Below the pieces are notes generated by a model that made no database searches, was not told the origin of the DNA, and saw nothing but the letters and a program-made list of their open reading frames with translations. Both the position numbers and the translations under genes were made by a program. Positions 23,402-31,995 of a DNA stretch of 35,910 bases are shown in pieces; the stretch's first letter is position 1; the number at the start of each line of letters is the position of its first letter. The stretch comes from Desulfobacterales bacterium (GTDB lineage: Bacteria > Desulfobacterota > Desulfobacteria > Desulfobacterales > JAHEIW01), in assembly GCA_030066985.1 (NCBI GenBank), contig JASJAN010000045.1:1-35910 (forward strand). Reading direction: 5' to 3'.

Positions 23402-23590
23402 TTGAATCTGGAAGGTTTGATACCGCTGCTCGGCGGGCTCTATGCTTTTTTACTGGCCCGCGGAGTTGTTCGCGCCAGTAAAGACCCGGTCAAAAACGAT
23501 GCCTGGCTTCGCAAATGGGGCCCCATACTCAAATGGATCGCGCCGCTGGTCATGCTGTTTGGCATTTTGCAGCTGTCAGGCATCCTTTAA
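23402..23590 (+). CDS. 62-residue membrane protein
   Basis: Starts at TTG 23402 with GAAAGGA about 9 bases upstream. Two hydrophobic helices (LIPLLGGLYAFLLARGVV and LKWIAPLVMLFGILQLSGIL) are joined by a polar loop ASKDPVKNDAWLRKWG. No family assigned. The clean stop and the gene-dense context favour a real gene. Confidence 0.5.
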   Translation: MNLEGLIPLLGGLYAFLLARGVVRASKDPVKNDAWLRKWGPILKWIAPLVMLFGILQLSGIL

Positions 23591-23632
23591 ATACCGCAGC
23601 TTAAACGACATCTTAAAGGTGAAGGTGACACT

Positions 23633-24016
23633 ATGCCATCAAAGAAAAATCGATTGGATCGTGACGAAATGAATCGGGTGGTCGCCGAGGCCCGCAGCAG
23701 CCGTCAGAAACGATTGCAGGGATATCGGGAGCAAGCGCTCAAGATTCTTCCCCGGGTCTGCGCCCGTTGCGGGCGCGAATTTGAAGGCAAGAAACTGCGC
23801 GAACTGACGGTCCATCACAAAGACCACAACCATGAAAACAATCCACCTGACGGAAGCAACTGGGAACTGTTGTGTATTTACTGTCACGACAACGAACACT
23901 CACGTCACCTGGACGCGGAAGGCTACGGTGATGTGGTGCCCGGCGATGAACCGCAACCGGCCGGCACGTTTAAACCTTTTGCCGACTTAGATAAGCTACT
24001 CAAAAATAAAAAGTAA
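23633..24016 (+). CDS. HNH-endonuclease-like protein (YajD-like)
   Basis: 127 residues. The zinc-binding CARCGREFEG and LLCIYCHDNEH pairs frame the HNH core TVHHKDHNHENNPPDGSNW. The arrangement matches YajD, a small stand-alone HNH protein of unclear biological role. The N terminus is basic (SSRQKRLQGYREQALK), suiting nucleic-acid contact. AAGGTGA precedes the ATG. Confidence 0.9.
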   Translation: MPSKKNRLDRDEMNRVVAEARSSRQKRLQGYREQALKILPRVCARCGREFEGKKLRELTVHHKDHNHENNPPDGSNWELLCIYCHDNEHSRHLDAEGYGDVVPGDEPQPAGTFKPFADLDKLLKNKK

Positions 24017-24038
24017 GCCATCGAAAAAAGCCCGCTGT

Positions 24039-24437
24039 ATGGAAAACAGGCGTTTCTGCATATGGATTATTTTCTTTGCCGCTCTGGCCGCTGTGAATTG
24101 CTCGGAGGTCAATTCAGATGAAGTGCCGGATTGCAGCCGGTCTTTTTGCGGATGCTGGAAGGATGTGATCCTTGAATTTAACACCACAATTTTAAACGAA
24201 AGCGATCAGCCTCTGACCGATATCGAAATCTACTGTGCCGGTGAGGAAACGCCCCGCGCAGTCAGCGATCCGTCCGGCGCTGCCGGGTTCAAGGTCGCCA
24301 CCGAGTACAGCCCGGGCTGTCATTACGCCCTCTGCAGTAACCTAATATTCAAAGATAAAAAGCAGCGCTACCCAAAAAAGGAATTGACCGTATATCAGGC
24401 CAATGGCCAGAGCATTCATCTGATGCGTGCGAAATAA
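24039..24437 (+). CDS. Putative lipoprotein with Ig-like fold
   Basis: 132 residues. The signal segment MENRRFCIWIIFFAALAAVNC leads to a possible lipid-attached Cys21, although Asn at -1 is unusual for a lipobox. The mature part has several cysteines (PDCSRSFCGCWKD) and a carboxypeptidase-regulatory/transthyretin-like strand pattern (ILNESDQPLTDIEIYCAGEE). Probably periplasmic. Function unknown. Confidence 0.65.
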   Translation: MENRRFCIWIIFFAALAAVNCSEVNSDEVPDCSRSFCGCWKDVILEFNTTILNESDQPLTDIEIYCAGEETPRAVSDPSGAAGFKVATEYSPGCHYALCSNLIFKDKKQRYPKKELTVYQANGQSIHLMRAK

Positions 24438-24469
24438 TTCCGCGAAGCTCCTCCCGGGAGGAATTTCCA

Positions 24470-24895
24470 ATGAATCTGCGTCAACAATTTATCAACGCGG
24501 CCCAAAAGGACTTTTCATTTTTAGCGGATGAGTATGGCTTCAGTTACACACCGCCTGAATCCGACAGCTCGCTGGAATCCTTACGCTATGAAAAATTGCC
24601 ACTTTACGTTGAAATCAGCTGGTATAAAGGAGAGATGGATGTCATTGTCGGCTATGCGGGTGAAACCGCCATCCTGCGACCGTATAAATCCAGAATTTTC
24701 TTGTTAACGGAGATTGCCCTGCATCGGGATTCCAGCGCATTAAAAGATGCACCGCGATTTCCAAACTATATCACCACGGAAAATGAGATCCTGACCGCCG
24801 TTGCATATTGGTCTCAAACACTGAAAAAATATGGTCCCGAACTGCTCAACGGCGATATATCCTTACTAGAAGACATCGCCACAAAGCGAAGTTGA
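24470..24895 (+). CDS. Soluble protein, unknown
   Basis: 141 residues with no signal or membrane segment. It has alternating strands (LPLYVEISWYKGEMDVIVGYAG) and a helical C terminus (TAVAYWSQTLKKYGPELLNG). GGGAGG lies 7 bases before the ATG, so the gene is probably expressed. I do not recognise the family. Confidence 0.7.
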   Translation: MNLRQQFINAAQKDFSFLADEYGFSYTPPESDSSLESLRYEKLPLYVEISWYKGEMDVIVGYAGETAILRPYKSRIFLLTEIALHRDSSALKDAPRFPNYITTENEILTAVAYWSQTLKKYGPELLNGDISLLEDIATKRS

Positions 24896-24952
24896 AATCA
24901 AACATTCTTTTAGATAAAATGCGGCCTGTAGATAGGAACATAAAGGAGAAGA

Positions 24953-25666
24953 TTGTTGAGCGATACCGGCCCGACCACACCTGACTGGCTTGACCAATGG
25001 ATGGCCACCCATGGCATTGAACTCTGGGGAGCGGCGGATCTGCGGGACTTTGCCACGCCGCAGTTTAAAAATGGGCGGCTGCCGTCCGCGCTTTCATGGG
25101 CGCTTCCCATGAACCCGCACATAATGGTCACCATTCAACAGGGCCCCAATCAAGCCTATGCCGATGAATATGCCCGGGTCAATGATCGTTTAAATGAATT
25201 GGCCCAACTGCTGGCAGACACCATCATCAGCCACGGCTTTCAAGCAGCTGCCCTGGCGGCCTCTGAACGCACCGACAGGGTCAACATCAAAGGCGTTTTT
25301 CCCCAGAAAACCGCTGCCACCCGGGCAGGATTGGGCTGGATCGGTCGACACTGCCAACTGATCACGCGCAATTACGGCTCCTGGGTCCGGCTGGGCACCG
25401 TTTTCACCGATATGATACTCCCGTTTGGCAAGCCAATGGCGCGCAGCTTTTGCGGCCGCTGCATGCGTTGTGTTGAAGCCTGCCCGGCCGATGCATTGCA
25501 GGGCAGCGCCTGGTACCCGGGAATTGAAAGACATAAAATTTTAGATGTGCGCGCCTGCGATCGCTGGAAAAAGGAAAATTACTTACAATACCACCAGGGG
25601 CACAACTGCGGCATTTGTTCAGCGGTTTGCCCCTATGGTCTTAAGGTTTTAAAAAAGCAGCCCTGA
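24953..25666 (+). CDS. 4Fe-4S double-cluster protein, QueG-like
   Basis: 237 residues. The C-terminal half carries two ferredoxin-type clusters (CGRCMRCVEACPADAL and CGICSAVCPYG). Before it stands KTAATRAGLGWIGRHCQLITRNYGSWVRLGTVFTD, as in epoxyqueuosine reductase QueG. QueG is about 350–380 residues and ends in HEAT-like repeats; those are missing here, so this is a short homolog whose reaction may differ. TTG 24953 or 24956 is the start, after AAAGGAG. A second queuosine-related gene lies at 30190. Confidence 0.85.
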   Translation: MLSDTGPTTPDWLDQWMATHGIELWGAADLRDFATPQFKNGRLPSALSWALPMNPHIMVTIQQGPNQAYADEYARVNDRLNELAQLLADTIISHGFQAAALAASERTDRVNIKGVFPQKTAATRAGLGWIGRHCQLITRNYGSWVRLGTVFTDMILPFGKPMARSFCGRCMRCVEACPADALQGSAWYPGIERHKILDVRACDRWKKENYLQYHQGHNCGICSAVCPYGLKVLKKQP

Positions 25667-25739
25667 TATATTCAGCATGAAAGGATCACCTTATGACGCA
25701 GTGCCGCCGATCTGAATGTTTTTATGTCATTATCCAATT

Positions 25740-26171
25740 ATGAGACGACATTTGATCATAGCGCTGCTGGTCAGCCTGTGCGTTGTCACGTGTGCCAAAG
25801 AATATAAAGATTCAATTACGATTCTACACATCGAAGGCCGCGTGCTGGATCAGGCGTCCAACTTTCCGCTTGAAGCGGTCGATGTGTACTTTATCGACAC
25901 CGGATATGATGATGTTCTTTCACAACGGCAAGAGCCGATCAAAGTCGGCCAGAGCGATGCAAGAGGTAAAATTACGGCGCGAGTTAACTACTGGTGGGGC
26001 AGAAAAACATCGGTATTTGACGATCAGCCCGGAGCAACATTTGACATACTTTTAACCCGTGAGGCCTATGTGGACAAACGCATACCATTTAAGGAATCGG
26101 AGCTAAAAACCGATGGGTTGACATTTTTAGTCAATCTGGAAGATGTTCACCTGGTTCGCAAAAATGAATGA
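25740..26171 (+). CDS. Putative lipoprotein with transthyretin-like domain
   Basis: 143 residues from ATG 25740. The signal MRRHLIIALLVSLCVVTC has lipobox VVTC (Cys18). The mature part HIEGRVLDQASNFPLEAVDVYFID … DARGKITARVNYWW has the carboxypeptidase-regulatory/transthyretin-like strand order. An upstream in-frame start at 25716 would bury the signal. Its end overlaps the next gene by 8 bases. Confidence 0.7.
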   Translation: MRRHLIIALLVSLCVVTCAKEYKDSITILHIEGRVLDQASNFPLEAVDVYFIDTGYDDVLSQRQEPIKVGQSDARGKITARVNYWWGRKTSVFDDQPGATFDILLTREAYVDKRIPFKESELKTDGLTFLVNLEDVHLVRKNE

Positions 26172-26790
26172 CAAATCACATCGCTCATCAACAGTCGGTT
26201 ATACGCTTGTCATACAGTGTCTGGTGCTGTTGATCTTATCCTGTTCATCTTACTCTCAGAGCAATGAACAAGCCCTGAAACCAGCAGCAGGCGGTACGGC
26301 CAATCCTGCGGCTTCTAAGATTTGGAGCGAGCTGCTTAGAAAATCACCGTTTCCGCATACCGCCCCGCTGCCGCCGCAGGCGTCCAGTGTCGTAGATGGC
26401 ACCTATACCAAGTTCGACCCCAAAAAAACACCACCGATGCCCTGCCGGCGGTGCCCGGATTATGTCCCTGATGGGGGCATATGGAAACTGCATTTAAGCA
26501 AGGGTGTTTTTCGAATCTTTCACGAATTTAGCGGCTGGCGCAGTATCGGTTCTTTTGTTGTCGAGGAAAACAAGGTGTGGTTGTTTAATGACCCCACCTG
26601 CATGGAGGCGACGGGATCTTATTGGTGGACTTTTGAAGGCGGGCAATTATCACTGCAGGTGATCGAAGATGAATGTGCCATCCATATGCGCGCACAAAAT
26701 TTAACCAAGCAACCCTGGCGGTCCTGTCAGCCGCCGACGATGGAAGCCGGCGTTGGTGGTCATTGGGATAGGCCACCGGGCTGCGACTAA
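26164..26790 (+). CDS. Putative lipoprotein, unknown
   Basis: 208 residues from ATG 26164, overlapping the previous gene. The signal (VGYTLVIQCLVLLILSCSS) has lipobox ILSC at Cys27. The mature domain contains CRRCPDYVPDGGIWKLHLSKGVFRIFHEFSGW, FNDPTCMEATGSYWW and a conserved-looking tail WRSCQPPTMEAG … HWDRPPGC. The barrel-like pattern with several cysteines suggests a disulfide-stabilised periplasmic domain. I cannot name a family. It is probably co-expressed with the preceding lipoprotein. Confidence 0.65.
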   Translation: MNDKSHRSSTVGYTLVIQCLVLLILSCSSYSQSNEQALKPAAGGTANPAASKIWSELLRKSPFPHTAPLPPQASSVVDGTYTKFDPKKTPPMPCRRCPDYVPDGGIWKLHLSKGVFRIFHEFSGWRSIGSFVVEENKVWLFNDPTCMEATGSYWWTFEGGQLSLQVIEDECAIHMRAQNLTKQPWRSCQPPTMEAGVGGHWDRPPGCD

Positions 26791-26850
26791 TAGCGCAAGC
26801 GCTTTCTGTCTGAATTTGCATTAAGCAATAAGTATAAACAAGGATAAACG

Positions 26851-27345
26851 ATGCTTGAAATCAAATTGGCAACCGATGAAGATTTTGTCCAGATCTGGCC
26901 CATTATTCATGAAATATTGCGCACAGGTGACACGTATCCGTTTGCGCCGGAAACCACCCGGGACGAAGCTTTTCAGATCTGGATGAAAAAACCAAAAGCC
27001 ACCTATGCTGCCCTTCTGGATGATCAACTTGTGGGCACTTATTACATCAAAGCCAATCAGCCGGGGCTGGGGTCGCACGTGTGCAACTGCGGCTACATGG
27101 TGGGTGCCGCCGCTCGCGGCAAAGGGATCGGCCGGGCCATGTGCCAGCATTCGCTGGTTAAAGCCTGCAAGCTTGGATTCAAGGCCATGCAATATAATCT
27201 GGTGGTCAGCACCAACACCGGGGCGGTTAAGCTGTGGCAGGATTTGGGCTTTGATATTGTCGGCACCCTGCCCAAAGCCTTTCATCACCATGAAAAAGGG
27301 TTTATTGATGCCTTTGTCATGTATCAATGGCTGGATGAGAAATGA
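26851..27345 (+). CDS. GNAT N-acetyltransferase
   Basis: 164 residues. The acetyl-CoA loop is VGAAARGKGIGRAMCQH (about residues 89–105), preceded by CNCGYMV and followed by the strand/helix MQYNLVVSTNTGAVKLWQDLGF typical of GNAT C termini. The acceptor is unknown. AAGGA lies before the ATG. It ends in an ATGA overlap with the next HAD gene, so the two are coupled. Confidence 0.9.
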   Translation: MLEIKLATDEDFVQIWPIIHEILRTGDTYPFAPETTRDEAFQIWMKKPKATYAALLDDQLVGTYYIKANQPGLGSHVCNCGYMVGAAARGKGIGRAMCQHSLVKACKLGFKAMQYNLVVSTNTGAVKLWQDLGFDIVGTLPKAFHHHEKGFIDAFVMYQWLDEK

Positions 27346-28106
27346 CGATACAGGGATATTTTTTTGATCTATACGGCACCCTGCTGGTTTACGGGGATAT
27401 GAATCGTGCCTGGTCGGACTGGCTTTCCACCTTTTATGATCTGTTAAACGCACAGGGAATGCAGTGCACCAGAGCCGATTTTTCAGAGGCCTGCGACGGC
27501 TTTTTCAGCGCCGCTCCGCCGGTAGTGGCCCGGGGAGATCAGTTAACGGTTCTCGAACGCCGAATCCTGCGTTTGTGCGCAGCATACAACCATCAACCGG
27601 GTAAGACCGAATTGCGGGAAATTGCCGATCGGATCGCCGCCGCATGGCAAACCCATATTGCTACCGATCCTCAAGCCATGCCGGTTTTAAAGCAGTTAAA
27701 GCAGCTGCAAAAAACCGTCGGTCTGGTGAGCAATTTTGATCACCCGCCGCATGTACGGCGTCTATTGGCAGAAAATGGCTGGGCCAATATCTTTGATACC
27801 ATTATCATATCCAGTGAGGTTGGGGTCAAAAAACCGGATCCGGCCATTTTTGAACTGGCGCTGCAGCACGCCGGGATTGCGCCGGCACAAGCTGTTTATG
27901 TCGGCGATACGCAGGATGATGTGACCGGTGCCATTGCTGCCGGGATCCAGCCGGTTTTTATTACCCGTACGGACAACCCCACAGACAGCAGTGCTCTGGA
28001 TTTTCAGATGGCCGTAGGTCAGCCACCGGTTGCAGAAAACAGTAGCTCGAACAGCGCGCTGATGACCATTTACGATTTAGAGGAAATTTTAACCCTGGCA
28101 ACCTAG
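27342..28106 (+). CDS. HAD-family hydrolase, haloacid-dehalogenase-like
   Basis: 254 residues. Motif I reads GYFFDLYGTLL: nucleophile Asp9 followed by Tyr rather than the Asp of phosphatases, as in L-2-haloacid dehalogenase-type members. Motif II is VGLVSNFD, motif III is the Lys in VGVKKPDPAIFELAL and motif IV is VYVGDTQDDVTGA. Either a dehalogenase or a phosphatase lacking the usual general acid is possible. Start codon overlaps the GNAT stop. Confidence 0.9.
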   Translation: MTIQGYFFDLYGTLLVYGDMNRAWSDWLSTFYDLLNAQGMQCTRADFSEACDGFFSAAPPVVARGDQLTVLERRILRLCAAYNHQPGKTELREIADRIAAAWQTHIATDPQAMPVLKQLKQLQKTVGLVSNFDHPPHVRRLLAENGWANIFDTIIISSEVGVKKPDPAIFELALQHAGIAPAQAVYVGDTQDDVTGAIAAGIQPVFITRTDNPTDSSALDFQMAVGQPPVAENSSSNSALMTIYDLEEILTLAT

Positions 28107-28155
28107 AAAGGAAAATCCATCAACTTGCACCAACCCATGCTAACAGGAGATGCCC

Positions 28156-28704
28156 ATGACGTCAGATCAGCATTCGAAATTTAACGCCCAAAGAGTCACC
28201 CGCCAGTATGTTCAAACCATTCAGGCCACACCGTCTGTGGTTCATGCGTTGATCTGCCCGGTCAAAGAGGCCGAGTGGCTCGAAAGCTGGAATTATAAAC
28301 TGATCTTTTCGCATTCCGGGGTTGCCGAACTCGGCTGCGTTTTTACCTCCCAAAGTGCAGGGGAAGAAACCATCTGGCTGATCACCAAAAGAGATGATGC
28401 CCGTTGCGAGACCGAGTTTGTGCGGCTCACCCCGGGCTCCAGAGTGGCAGTCGTGACGGTGCGGATCGAAGATGGCGGACAACAGACCTCGCGGGTTCAC
28501 ATCAGCTATACCATCACTGCGCTAACTGCAGCCGGAAATGCGTTTATCGACAGTTTTAGCGAAGAAAATTTTGTCAAGGACATGCAATTCTGGGAAGCTA
28601 CCATGAATCATTATTTAAAAACCGGCAAGGCACTGGCCCATTCTGATGCCGCGCACTGGTTAAACTATGAATCCAATCCGAACGCAGCGCAGGAGGACCC
28701 ATGA
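28156..28704 (+). CDS. SRPBCC/START-like domain protein
   Basis: 182 residues. The N-terminal pattern YVQTIQATPSVVHALICPVKEAEWLESWN is that of polyketide-cyclase/START-like (SRPBCC) proteins, which bind hydrophobic ligands in a deep pocket. The C-terminal long helix is NFVKDMQFWEATMNHYL. ATG 28156 is chosen because AGGAG lies 6 bases upstream; ATG 28150 overlaps that site. The gene ends in an ATGA overlap with the DUF2238 gene. Confidence 0.8.
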   Translation: MTSDQHSKFNAQRVTRQYVQTIQATPSVVHALICPVKEAEWLESWNYKLIFSHSGVAELGCVFTSQSAGEETIWLITKRDDARCETEFVRLTPGSRVAVVTVRIEDGGQQTSRVHISYTITALTAAGNAFIDSFSEENFVKDMQFWEATMNHYLKTGKALAHSDAAHWLNYESNPNAAQEDP

Positions 28705-29342
28705 AGTCCTTACCGTTTTCCTATTACCGCACGCCGTTAGTCCTGCTGGGCATTGTCATCGCTGTCTGTGTTGCCACCGTATGGGCGCCGCCGGCCGGCA
28801 GAATCAGCTGGCTGCTGGAGGTGGGTCCCGGGCTGGCTGGTATTGCGGTGCTCATCTGCCTTTACCGCCGCTTTCCCATGTCGCAGATGGTCTACTGGTG
28901 CGTTTTTTTGCATATGTTTATTTTAATCTACGGCGGTTTTTACACCTACGCCAAAACGCCCCTGGGCAACTGGGCCATGGACGCCTTCGGCTTCAGCCGC
29001 AATCATTATGATCGCGTGGGCCATATCGCCCTGGGTGTTTTTCCGGTTTTTATCGTTCGCGAAGTTTTGCTGCGCGTCACCCCCTTGCAAAAAGGGGGCT
29101 GGTTTTATTTTATTGTCTTTAGCATCATACTGGCGATAGCAGCCTTCTGGGAGCTGCTCGAGTGGTGGATCGCGCTGCTGGCGGCCCCGGATGTCGGCAC
29201 CGCCTTTTTGGGTTCCCAGGGCGATATCTGGGATGCGCAGTGGGATATGTTTTTAGCCCTTGTGGGGGCAATGGTCGCTGTGCCGCTGATGTATCGCCTG
29301 CATGACAAATCGATGGCACGTACAGAAAAGTATTTAGCCTGA
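28701..29342 (+). CDS. DUF2238 membrane protein (YjdF-like)
   Basis: 213 residues with about six membrane helices. Typical elements are FILIYGGFYTYAKTPLGNW, FSRNHYDRVGHIALGVFPV, AAFWELLEWWIALL and GSQGDIWDAQWDMFLAL, matching DUF2238/YjdF. The conserved Asp, Glu and Trp residues within the membrane suggest an enzymatic or transport role that is not established. Coupled to the upstream SRPBCC gene by ATGA. Confidence 0.9.
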   Translation: MKSLPFSYYRTPLVLLGIVIAVCVATVWAPPAGRISWLLEVGPGLAGIAVLICLYRRFPMSQMVYWCVFLHMFILIYGGFYTYAKTPLGNWAMDAFGFSRNHYDRVGHIALGVFPVFIVREVLLRVTPLQKGGWFYFIVFSIILAIAAFWELLEWWIALLAAPDVGTAFLGSQGDIWDAQWDMFLALVGAMVAVPLMYRLHDKSMARTEKYLA

Positions 29343-29371
29343 TAAATCGCAACGAGGACAGGGAGCCGATC

Positions 29372-29857
29372 ATGGCGCAAGACATCACCATCCGCATAGC
29401 CAAACCAACCGACCATGTTGAAGTGATCGCCGCCCTGCAGAACTGGTGGGGCGGGCGCGATCTGACGGCCATGCTGCCCAAACTGTTTTTAAACCACTTT
29501 AACGACACCTCCTTTGTGATGGAGAACAAAGGCCACATGATTGGGTTCTTAATCGGCTTTATGTCCCCTGCCCTTGAAAACGAGGCCTACGTTCATTTCA
29601 TGGGGATCCACCCGGATTTTCGCAACCAGGGGCTGGGCCAAACCATCTATGAACGCTTTTTTGAGGTCTGCCGCCGGCAAAATCGCACAATCGTCCGGGC
29701 GTGCACTTCACCGGTCAATAAAGGCTCGGTCGCTTTTCACCAGAAAATCGGGTTTCGGGTGGAATCCGGTGATGACCGGATCGATGGCATCCCGGTTAAA
29801 CGCGATTACAACCGCCCCGGTGATCATAAAGTCATGTTTACCAAATTGATCGACTAA
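29372..29857 (+). CDS. GNAT N-acetyltransferase
   Basis: 161 residues. The acetyl-CoA loop is HPDFRNQGLGQTIYERFF (about residues 79–96), with SPVNKGSVAFHQKIGF near the C terminus. The group resembles small GNATs of the diamine-acetyltransferase-like type, but the acceptor cannot be named. AGGGAG precedes the ATG. It follows the DUF2238 gene by 29 bases. Confidence 0.9.
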   Translation: MAQDITIRIAKPTDHVEVIAALQNWWGGRDLTAMLPKLFLNHFNDTSFVMENKGHMIGFLIGFMSPALENEAYVHFMGIHPDFRNQGLGQTIYERFFEVCRRQNRTIVRACTSPVNKGSVAFHQKIGFRVESGDDRIDGIPVKRDYNRPGDHKVMFTKLID

Positions 29858-30189
29858 CATAATAGACCGGTTGGATCCCTTAACCTGCCGCAGCGATACC
29901 TGCCTGTATTTCCGTATAACTACCTGACCGCAGGGCCCAGCTATCGCGCCGATGAGACGGGCCAAATCCGCATGATTCGCGTCAGGAGCAAAAACCACCT
30001 GCGCCCGGCAGACGCCCCGGTGATCATGAAAGTAGACGCACAGGATTTGCAGAAACCACACCACGCCTCCTAATGTCAACAGATATAGACCTACCGTTTG
30101 CCGCTAAAACAGGGCATATGGATTTTTGATTGCGAAGCCCATTCATCCATGATGTAACCTTTTATAAAAACGGCAGACAGGAGTGCCTC
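29858..30189 (+). other. Interval with a possible unstarted small reading frame
   Basis: A 332-base gap. The plus-strand frame directly after the GNAT stop stays open to TAA 30071–30073 and encodes a protein-like stretch (LNLPQRYLPVFPYNYLTAG … IRMIRVRSKNHLRPADAPV … DLQKPHHAS). It has no ATG, GTG or TTG start until ATG 29972. It may be a gene remnant, or a small gene with an unusual start. A minus-strand open frame (29708–30079) runs antisense into the GNAT gene and looks like a shadow. Confidence 0.25.
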
Positions 30190-31155
30190 ATGGGTGTCAG
30201 ATTGCTGGATCGGGTCCGCGCGGCCTGCAAAACCGTGGCCGAGAACGCGACCCACATCCAAATCGAATATGACCGCATAGCGGCCTATGCCGCGTCTTTG
30301 CCTCTGGATCAGATCGGCCGGCCCGCGCATGATCCTGACTGCCATTATCTGGGCCACGGCGATGATACGGCAGCGTTCTTTTTGACCCTGGATAGCATCA
30401 ATTTTGGCTCGGGTTATTTCCCGCATCTGCGCAAACACACCGGCAAATCAGGATATTTTACGGTGGCCGGCTGCTTGAATGCGCATTTTATAAAAGAGGG
30501 ACCTTTTTCGGCCAGGGCGTTGACCCGCCTGACCGCCGCGGACTGCACCCGCATATTCGCACAAGATCCCAACAATCAGCCGATTGCAGCCCTCATGCAG
30601 CTTTTTGCCAGTGCGTTAAATGAGTTGGGTGCCCATCTACAGGCCCAATTCAACGGCAGCTTCAGTCAATTGGTCACAGCCGCAGACGCATCCGCCCAAC
30701 GCCTGGCGGAGCTACTCGCTCAAATGCCCTGTTTTAAGGATGTTGCGCTATGGGACGGGATTGAAGTGCCCTTTTTTAAACGTGCCCAACTGGCGGCAGC
30801 AGATCTGTCGCTGGCCTTTAAAGGCAAAGGGCTGGGCCGATTTGAAGATCTGGATGACTTAACCATTTTCGCTGACAATCTGGTGCCGCATGTATTGCGG
30901 GTGGACAAGATTCTCAATTATTCAGGCTTGTTAAGGGCTCGGATCGAAGCTGGCCTGCGGATTGCGGCCGGCTCGAAGGAGGAAATCGAAATCCGGGCCT
31001 GCGCCCTGCATGCGGTTGAGCTGATCAAAGCGGCGCTTCTGGCATCCGGGCAAACGATCAACGCCATGACACTGGATTTTTTGCTGTGGAATCGCGGTCA
31101 GCTCCCGACCTATAAAGCCATCCCACGCCATCGCACCCGTACCCTGTTTTATTAA
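30190..31155 (+). CDS. Queuosine salvage protein (DUF2419/QNG1-like)
   Basis: 321 residues. The sequence follows the queuosine-nucleotide N-glycosylase family: TLDSINFGSGYFPHLRK, then SGYFTVAGCLNAHFIKEG, IEVPFFKRAQLAAADLSLAF, LTIFADNLVPHVLRVDKILNYS and a C-terminal TLDFLLWNRGQ. Members release queuine from queuosine monophosphate so that it can be reused for tRNA modification. ATG 30190 is chosen because AGGAG lies 6 bases upstream, over an in-frame TTG at 30130. Confidence 0.85.
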   Translation: MGVRLLDRVRAACKTVAENATHIQIEYDRIAAYAASLPLDQIGRPAHDPDCHYLGHGDDTAAFFLTLDSINFGSGYFPHLRKHTGKSGYFTVAGCLNAHFIKEGPFSARALTRLTAADCTRIFAQDPNNQPIAALMQLFASALNELGAHLQAQFNGSFSQLVTAADASAQRLAELLAQMPCFKDVALWDGIEVPFFKRAQLAAADLSLAFKGKGLGRFEDLDDLTIFADNLVPHVLRVDKILNYSGLLRARIEAGLRIAAGSKEEIEIRACALHAVELIKAALLASGQTINAMTLDFLLWNRGQLPTYKAIPRHRTRTLFY

Positions 31156-31179
31156 GCCCAATTCACCGCATCACTACAG

Positions 31180-31209
31180 GGCCGGTCATTGATAGCGATT
31201 TGACCGGCC
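31180..31209 (+). terminator. Hairpin after the queuosine salvage gene
   Basis: GGCCGGTCA (31180–31188) pairs perfectly with TGACCGGCC (31201–31209) around a 12-base loop, 25 bases after the stop codon. Only a weak T-run follows (CATTTC), so termination efficiency is uncertain. Confidence 0.5.
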
Positions 31210-31225
31210 GCATTTCATCAAAAAT

Positions 31226-31255
31226 TTGCAAAATACCGGATTTATCTGTTAAAAT
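31226..31255 (+). promoter_or_regulatory. Possible sigma-70-type promoter
   Basis: TTGCAA (31226–31231), an 18-base spacer and TAAAAT (31250–31255) lie in the 314-base gap (31156–31469) before the DUF2752 gene. Beyond this and the hairpin just upstream, I see nothing else in the gap. Based on consensus resemblance only. Confidence 0.3.
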
Positions 31256-31469
31256 TATAAGATAGCAACCACTTAGGACACCGCAGGTTCGTTTTTGGAA
31301 GCATAATCAGACAGCACGATATCAATCCATCTGTCTCACCGCTTGCATCGGATAAGCATAAAGATTTTCAACAAATTGCCGATAATTAGATAATGCCGGT
31401 AAGACATTCATTGGGCAGATGGCAGACTGCTGCTGTTCAATGCCAAGTTCGTCGATTGCAGGAACTTCA

Positions 31470-31922
31470 ATGAAACCCAATCGGATCCGCTTGACCGCTG
31501 TCAGACAACAATTGTTTACACCTGTGCTGGCGCCTGCGATGCAAAACCGCTGGGTGTTGCTCCTGCTGGGCGCCGCAATCGTGTTTCAGGTAGCAGTCGC
31601 CGCCATGGCGTCCACAGCCTGGCAATGTCCGCTAAAATCAACGCTGGGCATCGCCTGTCCCGGCTGTGGTCTGACTCGGGCAATGGTTTTGCTGGTACAG
31701 GGAAAATGGCTGGATGCCGTTCATTTACACGCATTTGCCCCGATCGCAGTGGGCATCGCTGCGCTGCTGATAACGGGCATGCTGTTGCCGAATGCATTGC
31801 GCCACAGGGCAGCAGAAACGCTGGCAGCTTTTGAAAGCCGCAGTGGGATTGTCGTCTGGCTGGTGTTAAGTGTGCTGATCTACTGGGTATGCCGCTTGAT
31901 GATTTTCAATTCAATACATTAA
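31470..31922 (+). CDS. DUF2752 membrane protein
   Basis: 150 residues from ATG 31470, with AGGA upstream. Three membrane helices are visible (VLLLLGAAIVFQVAVAAM, AFAPIAVGIAALLITGMLLP, GIVVWLVLSVLIYWVCRLM). The defining DUF2752 motif QCPLKSTLGIACPGCGLTRA sits between the first two. Function unknown. The next gene, 73 bases downstream, starts with a similar short-membrane-helix region. Confidence 0.9.
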   Translation: MKPNRIRLTAVRQQLFTPVLAPAMQNRWVLLLLGAAIVFQVAVAAMASTAWQCPLKSTLGIACPGCGLTRAMVLLVQGKWLDAVHLHAFAPIAVGIAALLITGMLLPNALRHRAAETLAAFESRSGIVVWLVLSVLIYWVCRLMIFNSIH

Positions 31923-31995
31923 GACCGTCGCGGTAAAATTTTAAAATATGGGGGGCACTCCGCTCAGGAGCGAAAATAAACAGGAGAGGTAAACC

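Noticed and set aside
29708-30079. Minus-strand 123-codon frame
   Set aside because: Half of it runs antisense through the well-supported GNAT gene and it has no recognisable motif.
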